Below, in pieces: positions 1 through 5,780 of a stretch of DNA of 9,485 nucleotides. Under the pieces are notes generated by a model that saw only the letters and a list, made by a program, of their open reading frames with translations, was not told the origin of the DNA and searched no databases. Made by a program: the position numbers and the translations under genes. Numbering within the stretch: position 1 is the first letter of the stretch; every line of letters begins with the position of its first letter. The stretch comes from an uncultured Clostridium sp. (GTDB taxonomy: Bacteria > Bacillota > Clostridia > Lachnospirales > Lachnospiraceae): NCBI GenBank assembly GCA_937902905.1, contig CALELW010000057.1:1-9485 (forward strand). The letters run 5' to 3'.

Positions 1-218
1 CACTTCACCCAGATAACATGGCAGCAGGTCCTGCTTCTTATGGTATGACAGATACATTAGGACGTATGCACAGTGACGCACAGTTCGCTGGTTCTTCTTC
101 CGTACCTGCTCACGTAGAAATGATGGGACTTATCGGTGCAGGTAACAACCCAATGGTTGGTATGACCGTAGCCGTAGCCGTTTCCATTCAGGAAGCAGCA
201 GAAGCTGGTAAATTCTAA
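1..218 (+). CDS. GGGtGRT family protein, C-terminal fragment
   Basis: The reading frame is open from the first base: the window begins with the last two bases of a codon, then reads LHPDN and runs to TAA at 216-218 (71 whole codons). The residues MAAGPASYGMTDTLGRMHSD followed by FAGSSSVPAHVEMMGLIGAGNNPMVG match, from memory, the very conserved C-terminus of the GGGtGRT family. In that family these residues directly follow the name-giving Gly-rich motif, which would lie just left of the window; the leading CA fits the end of an ACA (Thr) codon. Full-length members are roughly 330 residues, so about four fifths is missing. The internal ATG at 18 is not the start. The biochemical role is not known to me. 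I recall a frequent neighbour being an iron-sulfur scaffold (NifU-like) gene, but this window cannot confirm it. No signal peptide or membrane segment is visible in the part present. The gene ends in a clear terminator. Confidence 0.85.
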   Translation, partial: LHPDNMAAGPASYGMTDTLGRMHSDAQFAGSSSVPAHVEMMGLIGAGNNPMVGMTVAVAVSIQEAAEAGKF

Positions 219-253
219 TTCTGGAAATATTATTTGCAGATAATAAATTATAG

Positions 254-293
254 TGAGAGGAACTTGTCAATTTGTTTTGTCAAGTTCCTCTCA
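254..293 (+). terminator. Rho-independent terminator of the GGGtGRT gene
   Basis: Positions 254-266 (TGAGAGGAACTTG) pair perfectly with 281-293 over 13 bp, around a 14-base loop, 35 bases after the stop codon. The sequence just after the stem is T-rich (TTTACTTT), although the run is interrupted. The stem is strong enough to act as the terminator of the upstream gene. On the minus strand the following T tract is poor, so I infer mainly forward action. The loop and stem edge contain the direct repeat TTGTCAA twice. Confidence 0.8.
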
Positions 294-338
294 TTTACTT
301 TAACAAATTTACAGACAAAAGTTTGTAAGTTATTTCTA

Positions 339-523
339 AAATTCATATCATTAGCGTTCCAGTAATTTAACAGAATCCAGTTATCTTAACGTGGGTTTTG
401 AGTGCGTCAGCAGGAGGTACTGGTAGTTTCAGTACCCCTGCTGCTACGCATCTCAACAAGCGGGAGCGCCCACGAGAAGGTAACCGGATTCTGTTAAATT
501 ACGGAAATACATAATATGAATTT
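339..523. repeat. Large imperfect palindrome between convergent genes (possible MITE-like element, structured RNA or terminator)
   Basis: Almost the whole stretch folds into one rod. From outside in: 339-348 pairs with 514-523 (10 bp). After an internal loop, TTCC 357-360 pairs with 503-506. With A361 bulged, 362-378 pairs with 486-502 over 17 perfect bp. 380-387 pairs with 477-484 (one G.U). After a 2x2 loop, 390-395 pairs with 469-474. TGAG 399-402 pairs with 452-455, and 404-407 with 446-449. Then 408-414 pairs with 437-443 and, past bulged A415, 416-422 pairs with 430-436, capped by a 7-base loop (423-429). The main unpaired part is 456-468 on the 3' side. No ORF is inside, and the outer arm reaches two bases into the trkH stop codon. 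It fills most of the 219-521 gap; besides it I see only the 254-293 terminator and a weak hairpin at 303-326. I do not recognise the family, and the transcribed strand cannot be told. Confidence 0.75.
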
Positions 524-1991
524 ACTTCTTTAACTTCCTTATCTTCCCAGAAGCAATTTCTTTCCACAAAGTAGGATGGAACAGAAGGAGAAGCGGGAAC
601 AATTCCAATCGTCCGGCAAGCATATCAAACATCAGTACAAATTTGGAAAATCCGCTAAACAGACCAAAGTTCTGGGTAGGGCCAACCAGTTCAAGACCGG
701 GACCAATATTATTAATTGTAGCTGCCACAGCAGTAAAGTTCGTAATTAAGTCATTTCCATCAAAGGAAATCGCAAACACAGAAAACGCGAACAGAATCAT
801 AAAGGTGATAAAATACACATTCGTTGCTCGAACCACCTCATGTTCTACCGTTTTGTGCTCGAAATTGATTTTCTTAACACTTTTCGGGTGAATATAAGCA
901 TTCAATTCTTTTTTCACAGTCTTGCAAAGAATTACAAAACGTGACACCTTGATTCCACCGCCGGTACTGCCTGCGCAGGCACCGACAAACATCAAGAGAA
1001 CTAATATTGTTTTACACGTCTGCGACCACAAGTTAAAATCAATGGTTGAATAACCGGTTGTTGTAATGATGGATGCCACCTGGAAAGAAGCGTGGCGCAG
1101 GGCATCAAAAATACCGGCAGAGGTATGCAGAATCTGCATGGTAATAATCGCAATGGAAACGAAGATGATTAAAAAGTAATACCTGACTTCTTCCATGCGG
1201 AATGCCTTTTTGAATTTGCGGTATAAAATCAGATAAAAGGCATTAAAATTCACACCAAACAAAATCATAAAAATAGTAACAACCCATTGTAAATAAGCCG
1301 AATAACTGCCCATACTGTCATTTTTAATTCCAAAACCACCGGTTCCTGCTGTACCAAAACTGATGGTGAGGGAATCAAACAAAGGCATGTTGCCAAGGAG
1401 AAGTAAAACAATCTCAATGATGGTAAGTGTCAAATAAATAATATAAAGAATCCGTGCGGTTGAACGGACTTTTGGTACCAGTTTTTCTACAGATGGTCCC
1501 GGGCTTTCTGCACGCATCAGATTGATATGAGAACCGCCGCTCAGTGGAATGACAGCAAGCAAAAAGACCAAAACACCCATGCCGCCAACCCAGTGGGTAA
1601 AACTGCGCCAGAAAAGTGAGCAGTGGGAAAGTGCTTCCACATTACTTAAAACACTGGCACCGGTTGTTGTAAAACCTGAAATCGTTTCAAACAGGGCATC
1701 CGGTATGGATGTGATTTCACCTGTCAGTAAAAACGGAATGGCACCAAAAAAACTGAGCACAATCCAGCTTAAGGATGTGGCAACACAGCCTTCTTTTAAA
1801 TAAAAAACATGATTTTTCGGTTTCCGGAAAGAGAGGAGTACACCAAGAAAGATGCACAGCGCGGAAACAGAAAGATAACATAAGCCCTCCGGTTCGCGGT
1901 AAATAGCAGCTACAATGGAAGGAATCAGTAAAAGGGCTGCCTCAATCTTTAAAATATATCCGACAATATAGCGGATAATTGATGTATTCAT
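522..1991 (-). CDS. trkH: TrkH-type potassium uptake transmembrane subunit
   Basis: This 489-residue, very hydrophobic protein is the ion-conducting subunit of a Trk K+ uptake system in the cytoplasmic membrane. The four pore-loop/selectivity-filter repeats expected for the SKT superfamily are all present: TTTGAS (108-113), GTAGTGGFG (213-221), TTTGYS (310-315) and TINNIGPG (425-432). The glycine-rich GSTGGGIK stretch (341-348) fits the flexible loop in the third repeat that gates the pore in TrkH. The C-terminal MLAGRLELFPLL signature is present, and the length is typical (about 480-490). The start ATG is 6 bp downstream of the trkA stop. Its ribosome binding site AAGGAG lies inside the last trkA codons (2002-2007), 10 bases from the ATG, so the two are translated from one message and probably coupled. 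No simple T-tailed terminator follows; the 3' end abuts the large palindrome. Ion selectivity (K+ versus K+/Na+) cannot be read directly from the sequence. Confidence 0.95.
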   Translation of the reverse strand: MNTSIIRYIVGYILKIEAALLLIPSIVAAIYREPEGLCYLSVSALCIFLGVLLSFRKPKNHVFYLKEGCVATSLSWIVLSFFGAIPFLLTGEITSIPDALFETISGFTTTGASVLSNVEALSHCSLFWRSFTHWVGGMGVLVFLLAVIPLSGGSHINLMRAESPGPSVEKLVPKVRSTARILYIIYLTLTIIEIVLLLLGNMPLFDSLTISFGTAGTGGFGIKNDSMGSYSAYLQWVVTIFMILFGVNFNAFYLILYRKFKKAFRMEEVRYYFLIIFVSIAIITMQILHTSAGIFDALRHASFQVASIITTTGYSTIDFNLWSQTCKTILVLLMFVGACAGSTGGGIKVSRFVILCKTVKKELNAYIHPKSVKKINFEHKTVEHEVVRATNVYFITFMILFAFSVFAISFDGNDLITNFTAVAATINNIGPGLELVGPTQNFGLFSGFSKFVLMFDMLAGRLELFPLLLLFHPTLWKEIASGKIRKLKK

Positions 1992-1997
1992 AATTCA

Positions 1998-3392
1998 TTA
2001 ACTCCTTATAATATCCTGTATTTTATCTAAGCCGGTATGAGTTGTAACAATCATAACGGTATCGCCAACTTCAATAGTGTCCAAACCACTTGGAATTTGA
2101 ACTTTGCCGTTTCGATAAATAAAGGAAACAAGCAAATCATTTTTTAACATTAAATCCTTCAGTGGAATACCGGTAACAGAAGATAGTTCATTAACGCGAA
2201 ATTCAATGGCTTCTGCGCGGTTATCAAACATATGATATAAAGTTTCAATATTACTGTTTGTCGAATTCTTTTTCGCACGTACATAGGCAATAATCGCTTC
2301 AGACGTAATGTAACGTGGATATATTACACTTCCCAAATCCAGTTTACTAATTACATTTTTAAAAGTGCTTCGATTGATTTTGGTTATCAATTTTGCTTTG
2401 GAAACTTGCTTTGCATGGAGTGTCAGCATAATGTTTTCCTCATCGATACCGGTCAGCGGAATAAATGCCTGTGTATATTCAATTCCCTCTTCACGCAAAA
2501 CTTCCTCATCTGTGCCGTCTCCATTAATAATAATTGCTTCCGGCAGTATAATACTTAATTCCTCACAGCGTTCCTTATTCTGCTCGATAATTTTCACATC
2601 GATTCCCATTGCAATTAATTGTTTGGCTAAATAATAAGAAGCCTTTCCACCACCGACAATCATGGCATCTTTTACCTGTTTAGTTTTAAAGCCGATTTTT
2701 TTCAGGAAACTGCGAATGTGGCGTCTTGGAGCAACAAAAGAAACAATATCGTTCTTTGCTATTTGAAAATTACCGCCTGGAATGTAAACCTCACCTTCGC
2801 GTTCGATGGCGCAGATAAGAATTTCATTTGTAATACTTTTTCCTAAGGTGGCAATTGTCATTCCGTCCAAAAGATTTCCTTCCGGAATCTTGAATTTTAC
2901 AATTTCGGCCTGACCATGAGCAAAAGAGTTTACCTCTAATGCTGTTGGCAGATAAAGAATACGGGCTGTCTCAAGGGAAGCTTCTAATTCCGGATTAATA
3001 ATCATGGTGAGACCAAGTTTTTCTCTTAGGTATCCGGCTTCTTTACTGTAATCCGGTGTGCGGACACGGGCAATTGCAGCACAGTCACCAACTTGTTTGG
3101 CAACCGTACAGCATAACAGGTTTAATTCATCAGAAGCTGTTACTGCAATAATTAAATCAGCGTTTTCAATTCCGGCCTCCATCTGTACACTGTAACTGGC
3201 ACCGTTTCCGACCAGACCCATAATATCATACAGATTGGACATTTCCTGAACCTTCGCTGCATTTTTATCAATAATGGTAATGTCATGGCCTTCTTTACTT
3301 AATTGTTCGATTAGGGTCATTCCAACTTTTCCACATCCAACAATAATAATATTTAGGCCATTTTTAGATTGCATCTTATTACTGATTTTCAT
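1998..3392 (-). CDS. trkA: TrkA, cytosolic RCK nucleotide-binding subunit of the Trk K+ system
   Basis: This 464-residue soluble protein has the tandem RCK_N-RCK_C-RCK_N-RCK_C layout of full-length TrkA (E. coli TrkA is about 458). The first Rossmann domain starts with VGCGKVG (18-24), followed by the acidic residue D42 after the second strand, as in NAD(H)-binding folds. The first TrkA_C domain covers about 150-235. The second Rossmann domain begins VGGGKASYYLAKQL (246-259), with an acidic E270; the GxGxxG there is GGGKAS, so it may bind nucleotide differently. The second TrkA_C domain covers about 385-464 (IPLKDL...IPSG...GDTVMIV). In the family, TrkA assembles as a ring under TrkH and gates it in response to nucleotides. 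The start is supported by GGAGGT (3403-3408) 10 bases upstream; Met7 is a less supported alternative. It is the first gene of a trkA-trkH operon with its own promoter. No riboswitch-like structure is seen in the short leader. Confidence 0.94.
   Translation of the reverse strand: MKISNKMQSKNGLNIIIVGCGKVGMTLIEQLSKEGHDITIIDKNAAKVQEMSNLYDIMGLVGNGASYSVQMEAGIENADLIIAVTASDELNLLCCTVAKQVGDCAAIARVRTPDYSKEAGYLREKLGLTMIINPELEASLETARILYLPTALEVNSFAHGQAEIVKFKIPEGNLLDGMTIATLGKSITNEILICAIEREGEVYIPGGNFQIAKNDIVSFVAPRRHIRSFLKKIGFKTKQVKDAMIVGGGKASYYLAKQLIAMGIDVKIIEQNKERCEELSIILPEAIIINGDGTDEEVLREEGIEYTQAFIPLTGIDEENIMLTLHAKQVSKAKLITKINRSTFKNVISKLDLGSVIYPRYITSEAIIAYVRAKKNSTNSNIETLYHMFDNRAEAIEFRVNELSSVTGIPLKDLMLKNDLLVSFIYRNGKVQIPSGLDTIEVGDTVMIVTTHTGLDKIQDIIRS
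2002..2007 (-). promoter_or_regulatory. trkH ribosome binding site inside the trkA coding end
   Basis: CTCCTT on the + strand reads AAGGAG on the coding strand and overlaps the Arg-Ser codons that end trkA. It sits 10 bases before the trkH ATG (1989-1991) and supports that start as well as translational coupling of trkA and trkH. Confidence 0.7.
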
Positions 3393-3422
3393 AATAATCT
3401 ATACCTCCAAAAGTCTGTATCT

Positions 3423-3450
3423 ATTATAGCACGAACGAAAAAAAATACAA
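3423..3450 (-). promoter_or_regulatory. Promoter of trkA-trkH
   Basis: Read on the minus strand, TTGTAT (3450-3445) is followed after 16 bases by a perfect TATAAT (3428-3423). The preceding TGC makes an extended -10. The predicted transcription start near 3416 leaves a leader of only about 25 bases, which contains the GGAGGT ribosome binding site. It fits a sigma-A housekeeping promoter. Confidence 0.7.
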
Positions 3451-3468
3451 CCATAGGAATTTAATTGT

Positions 3469-3500
3469 AAATGTCACATTTTAACATGGTATTGTCACAA
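3469..3500. promoter_or_regulatory. Two TGTCACA dyads 21 bp apart, putative operator pair
   Basis: The heptamer TGTCACA occurs at 3472-3478 and 3493-3499. Each copy is the centre of a small palindrome: AAATGTCACATTT (3469-3481) and TTGTCACAA (3492-3500). The centres, C3475 and C3496, are exactly 21 bp apart, about two helical turns, so bound proteins would sit on the same face of the DNA. The pair lies just upstream of the predicted GH27 promoter (roughly -70 to -44) and 20-50 bp upstream of the trkA -35. Inference: a binding site for a regulator, more likely of the GH27 gene. The regulator is not in the window. Confidence 0.4.
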
Positions 3501-3507
3501 AAAAATC

Positions 3508-3536
3508 TAGAAAAAATATTACAAAGATAGTACAAT
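3508..3536 (+). promoter_or_regulatory. Probable promoter of the GH27 gene
   Basis: TAGAAA (3508-3513) and TACAAT (3531-3536) are separated by 17 bases. The -10 differs from TATAAT at one base, while the -35 is weak (4 of 6). The predicted start near 3543 would give a leader of about 20 bases carrying AGGAGGA (3548-3554). A weak -35 with dyads directly upstream is compatible with activator-dependent expression, which is inference. Confidence 0.5.
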
Positions 3537-3562
3537 ATAGAAAAAATAGGAGGATTGTATAT

Positions 3563-4801
3563 ATGAACTTAAAGAAACCGCCGATGGGCTGGAATAGTTA
3601 TGATTATTATGACACGACCGTAAATGAGGAGCAGGTTCGGGCAAACGCCGATTATATGGCGGCTCACTTAAAGGAATATGGATGGGAATATGTAGTTGTT
3701 GACATTGCCTGGTATTCCTATGAGGCCGGTGAGCAGAGAGAACGGTTTCAGTATGTTCCGTTCTGCCGTGTGGAGATGGATGAATATAGTCGCTTATTGC
3801 CATGTATTAAACGCTTTCCATCCTCTGCGGATGGCAAAGGTTTTGGACCATTGGCAGATTATGTGCACGGTCTTGGACTGAAATTTGGAATTCATATTAT
3901 GAGAGGAATTCCACGTCTGGCTGCGTATAAAAGAACGAAAATTTTTGGAACTGATAAAACAGCAAATGAAATTGCAGACGCTTATTCGATTTGCGGCTGG
4001 AATCCTGATATGTACGGCGTAACACCGGGCGTTGAGGGAGCACAGGAGTATTATGATTCCATTGTTTCCCTTTATGCGGACTGGGGAGTTGATTTTATCA
4101 AATGTGACGATATCTGCCGTATGGATGCACACTCATCAAAAGAGGAGATTAAAATGCTTCATCGGGCGATTGAAAAATGTGGCAGAGATATTGTGTTAAG
4201 TTTGTCACCGGGACCGGCGCTTGTAGAGGAAAATGAGTTTTATCATGAAAATGCCAATATGTGGCGTATTACCGATGATTTGTGGGATAACTGGGGTTCA
4301 CTCCGTGATATGTTTGACCGCTGTCACAATTGGCAGGGGCTGAACAGAGAAGGTGGGTATCCGGACTGTGATATGCTTCCATTTGGAATGATTGGAAAGG
4401 GCTTTGATGATGAAAGAAAGTCGGCACTTACCTATGATGAGCAGAAGACAATGATGACACTTTGGTGCATGTTCCAGTCACCGCTTATGCTGGGGGCGGA
4501 ATTAACCAAATTAGATGAAGAAACGTTATCTCTGTTGTGTAATAAAAAGGTGCTTGCATTGCTTGAATTGCCGGCAGGACAGGCAAAAGAGATATTTAGA
4601 GATGATACGGTGATTGCGTGGAAAACAGGAAATTATGCTGCTATTTTCAATGTGTCCGGTTTTGACTGTATGGTAAATATTAGTGAATTACTTGAAATTC
4701 AGGAAAAAGAATCCGCAAGCGACTTATGGACGGGAGAAAAAATCCAAACAAAACAAAAGACAAAAATCCCTGCACATGGCTGTGTTCTTTTGGAAATTTA
4801 G
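3563..4801 (+). CDS. GH27 glycoside hydrolase (alpha-galactosidase / beta-L-arabinopyranosidase type)
   Basis: This 412-residue protein has no signal peptide, so it is cytosolic and probably acts on imported oligosaccharides. It is a GH27 clan-D retaining glycosidase. PPMGWNSYDYYD (6-17) is the family N-terminal signature. FIKCDDIC (178-185) holds the predicted nucleophile D182. MWRITDDLWDNW (233-244) aligns with the human alpha-galactosidase A acid/base motif, making D239 the predicted acid/base. A (beta/alpha)8 barrel to about residue 330 is followed by a short beta domain ending in AHGCVLLEI. Oddity: the usual substrate-binding DD pair (human D92-D93) reads D47-I48 in VVVDIAW. From memory, an Asp-to-Ile change here characterises the Streptomyces GH27 beta-L-arabinopyranosidase, so annotation as plain alpha-galactosidase may be wrong. 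The start follows AGGAGGA by 8 bases. The gene stands alone, with no transporter or regulator beside it. GH27 membership is firm, substrate is not. Confidence 0.9.
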   Translation: MNLKKPPMGWNSYDYYDTTVNEEQVRANADYMAAHLKEYGWEYVVVDIAWYSYEAGEQRERFQYVPFCRVEMDEYSRLLPCIKRFPSSADGKGFGPLADYVHGLGLKFGIHIMRGIPRLAAYKRTKIFGTDKTANEIADAYSICGWNPDMYGVTPGVEGAQEYYDSIVSLYADWGVDFIKCDDICRMDAHSSKEEIKMLHRAIEKCGRDIVLSLSPGPALVEENEFYHENANMWRITDDLWDNWGSLRDMFDRCHNWQGLNREGGYPDCDMLPFGMIGKGFDDERKSALTYDEQKTMMTLWCMFQSPLMLGAELTKLDEETLSLLCNKKVLALLELPAGQAKEIFRDDTVIAWKTGNYAAIFNVSGFDCMVNISELLEIQEKESASDLWTGEKIQTKQKTKIPAHGCVLLEI

Positions 4802-4805
4802 TATA

Positions 4806-4840
4806 AAAAAAGCAAGTCTGCATATGAGGCTTGCTTTTTT
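4806..4840. terminator. Bidirectional terminator between the GH27 and Big_2 genes
   Basis: Positions 4806-4819 pair with 4827-4840 over 14 bp (one T.G), around a 7-base loop. The core is AGCAAG/CTTGCT, with an A run on the left arm and a T run on the right. It starts five bases after the GH27 stop and ends ten bases from the Big_2 stop. It therefore reads as hairpin plus U tract on both strands and serves both convergent genes. Confidence 0.9.
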
Positions 4841-4850
4841 ATTCTCTTAA

Positions 4851-5633
4851 TTATTTTGCGGTTGTAAACCAAGTGTAAGTATTCTTACCGGTCTGAATAC
4901 GATAGGTATATGGGGCAAATCCTTTATTTACTAAGACTGCCTTGCCACAAGTTATCGTGTTGCCCGGAGATAACAGCACCTGACCTAAATCATCGACATC
5001 TTCAAAGAAGAATCCCCAATCTAAGTTTGTCATCTGTTTCGTAGAGTTTGCTCCGAAGATATTGTAGTAGTAATTAAAAACATCTTTGGCTTTAATTGTC
5101 TGTGTACCCGAATGATAGGTAATCTTAAAGCGGAAATACAAATATTCCTCATTTGCCTTTGGTACTAAATTGGACGAATTTTTTTTCGCTAATTTAGCGG
5201 ATTCGGCACCGGAAGCAAAAGATTCTAACTGCATGGAAATTTTTCCAATCTTTTTGCCTTCCTCATAGAAGGTAAAGGAATTGTTGTTATAAGCGGATTT
5301 TGGACTTGCCTTTGTTCCCTTTCCCAGTGGACGGTTTTTTACTGTCAGCCGGCAAACCAGTTTTTTGCTGCCGGTTTTTGCTGTAATTTTAGCCTTTCCC
5401 GCTTTTTTGGCAACTACTTTTCCTTTGGATGAAACAGTTGCAACGGATTTTTTACTGGAAGTCCATTTTACTTTGCCGGAAGCTTTTTTCACTTTTAATG
5501 TGTAATTACTTCCAATGTAAAGCGTTAATTTGGATTTATTTAGCTTTGGTGCCGCTGCCTTTGCAGTCGAGACATCAGTCAATGTACCGAGCAGTAAAAC
5601 GGCGGTTAGTATTTTAGCCATCTGTTTTCTCAT
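4851..5633 (-). CDS. Secreted Big_2 (bacterial Ig-like) domain protein
   Basis: This 260-residue protein starts with a basic N-terminus and a hydrophobic segment (about 7-19), then STAKAAA, a plausible signal peptidase I site near residues 26-28. There is no lipobox, LPXTG or later membrane segment, so it is probably released or held by charge; the mature N-terminal part is very lysine-rich. Residues about 29-99 are one Big_2 domain: LYIGSNYTLKVK, then WTSSKKSVATVSSKGKVVA and GKAKITAK. Residues about 115-260 form a second, probably beta-rich domain (TFYEEGKKIGKISMQ, EEYLYFRFKITY, a late YTYRIQTGKNTYTWF). It resembles DUF4352-like extracellular Ig folds in outline, but I cannot assign it. No catalytic motif is seen; a binding or adhesion role is only an inference. 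The start is supported by AAGGAGG (5642-5648) about 8 bases upstream, though Met5 is also possible. The gene is monocistronic, with its own promoter and a shared terminator. Confidence 0.85.
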   Translation of the reverse strand: MRKQMAKILTAVLLLGTLTDVSTAKAAAPKLNKSKLTLYIGSNYTLKVKKASGKVKWTSSKKSVATVSSKGKVVAKKAGKAKITAKTGSKKLVCRLTVKNRPLGKGTKASPKSAYNNNSFTFYEEGKKIGKISMQLESFASGAESAKLAKKNSSNLVPKANEEYLYFRFKITYHSGTQTIKAKDVFNYYYNIFGANSTKQMTNLDWGFFFEDVDDLGQVLLSPGNTITCGKAVLVNKGFAPYTYRIQTGKNTYTWFTTAK

Positions 5634-5663
5634 TTTGTGTCCCTCCTTGACTTAATTATCTGT

Positions 5664-5692
5664 ATTCTACACCATAAATGTGGAAAAGACAA
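5664..5692 (-). promoter_or_regulatory. Promoter of the Big_2 protein gene
   Basis: On the minus strand, TTGTCT (5692-5687) and TAGAAT (5669-5664) are separated by exactly 17 bases. They match the sigma-A consensus at 4 and 5 of 6 positions. The predicted start near 5657 leaves a short leader containing the AAGGAGG ribosome binding site. Confidence 0.6.
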
Positions 5693-5712
5693 GGCAGATA
5701 GGAACTTTTTTG

Positions 5713-5741
5713 TGGCAAAATATGTGCAATTATGCTAAGAT
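5713..5741 (+). promoter_or_regulatory. Possible extended -10 promoter of lepA
   Basis: TAAGAT (5736-5741) is preceded by TGC, giving an extended -10. The -35 region is poor (TGGCAA at 5713-5718 with a 17-base spacer, or TTGTGG at 5710-5715 with a 20-base spacer). It lies about 40 bases before the lepA ATG and would drive the lepA-hemW-pnp cluster. No other better promoter is visible between the divergent genes. Confidence 0.4.
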
Positions 5742-5780
5742 AGGGATAGATTTGAGGTAGGAAAGGAAAGAATTACTATT

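Noticed and set aside
303..326. Small hairpin ACAAATTT/AAGTTTGT just left of the palindrome.
   Set aside because: Eight AT-rich pairs with one G.U, no T tract after it on either strand; too weak to call a terminator.
365..499. Integron attC site: ATTTAAC (365-371) and GTTAAAT (493-499) fit the RYYYAAC/GTTRRRY core boxes, and the palindrome has extrahelical bases.
   Set aside because: The pairing continues well outside the boxes, the element is longer than usual attC sites, there is no integrase or cassette array, and the flanking genes are convergent housekeeping genes. The degenerate AT-rich boxes match easily by chance in a palindrome.
339..523. Known ncRNA such as 6S RNA, SRP RNA, tmRNA or a riboswitch.
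   Set aside because: The rod lacks the central symmetric bubble of 6S RNA and the GGAAG/GCAGC tip of SRP RNA. It is too short and the wrong shape for tmRNA, and it lies downstream of both neighbouring genes, so it is not a leader riboswitch for them.
643..891. Open frame on the + strand inside trkH; also 1549-1803 and 2365-2634 within trkH/trkA.
   Set aside because: These are antisense shadows of well-supported conserved genes, with no ribosome binding site or recognisable protein sequence.
3393..3422. c-di-AMP (ydaO-type) riboswitch in front of the Trk operon.
   Set aside because: The predicted leader is only about 25 bases from promoter start to ATG, leaving no room for that aptamer.
3519..3803. 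Minus-strand open frame overlapping the GH27 start and promoter.
   Set aside because: It covers the conserved GH27 N-terminus and its promoter, its translation is low-complexity His/Ser/Pro-rich, and no promoter or ribosome binding site fits it.
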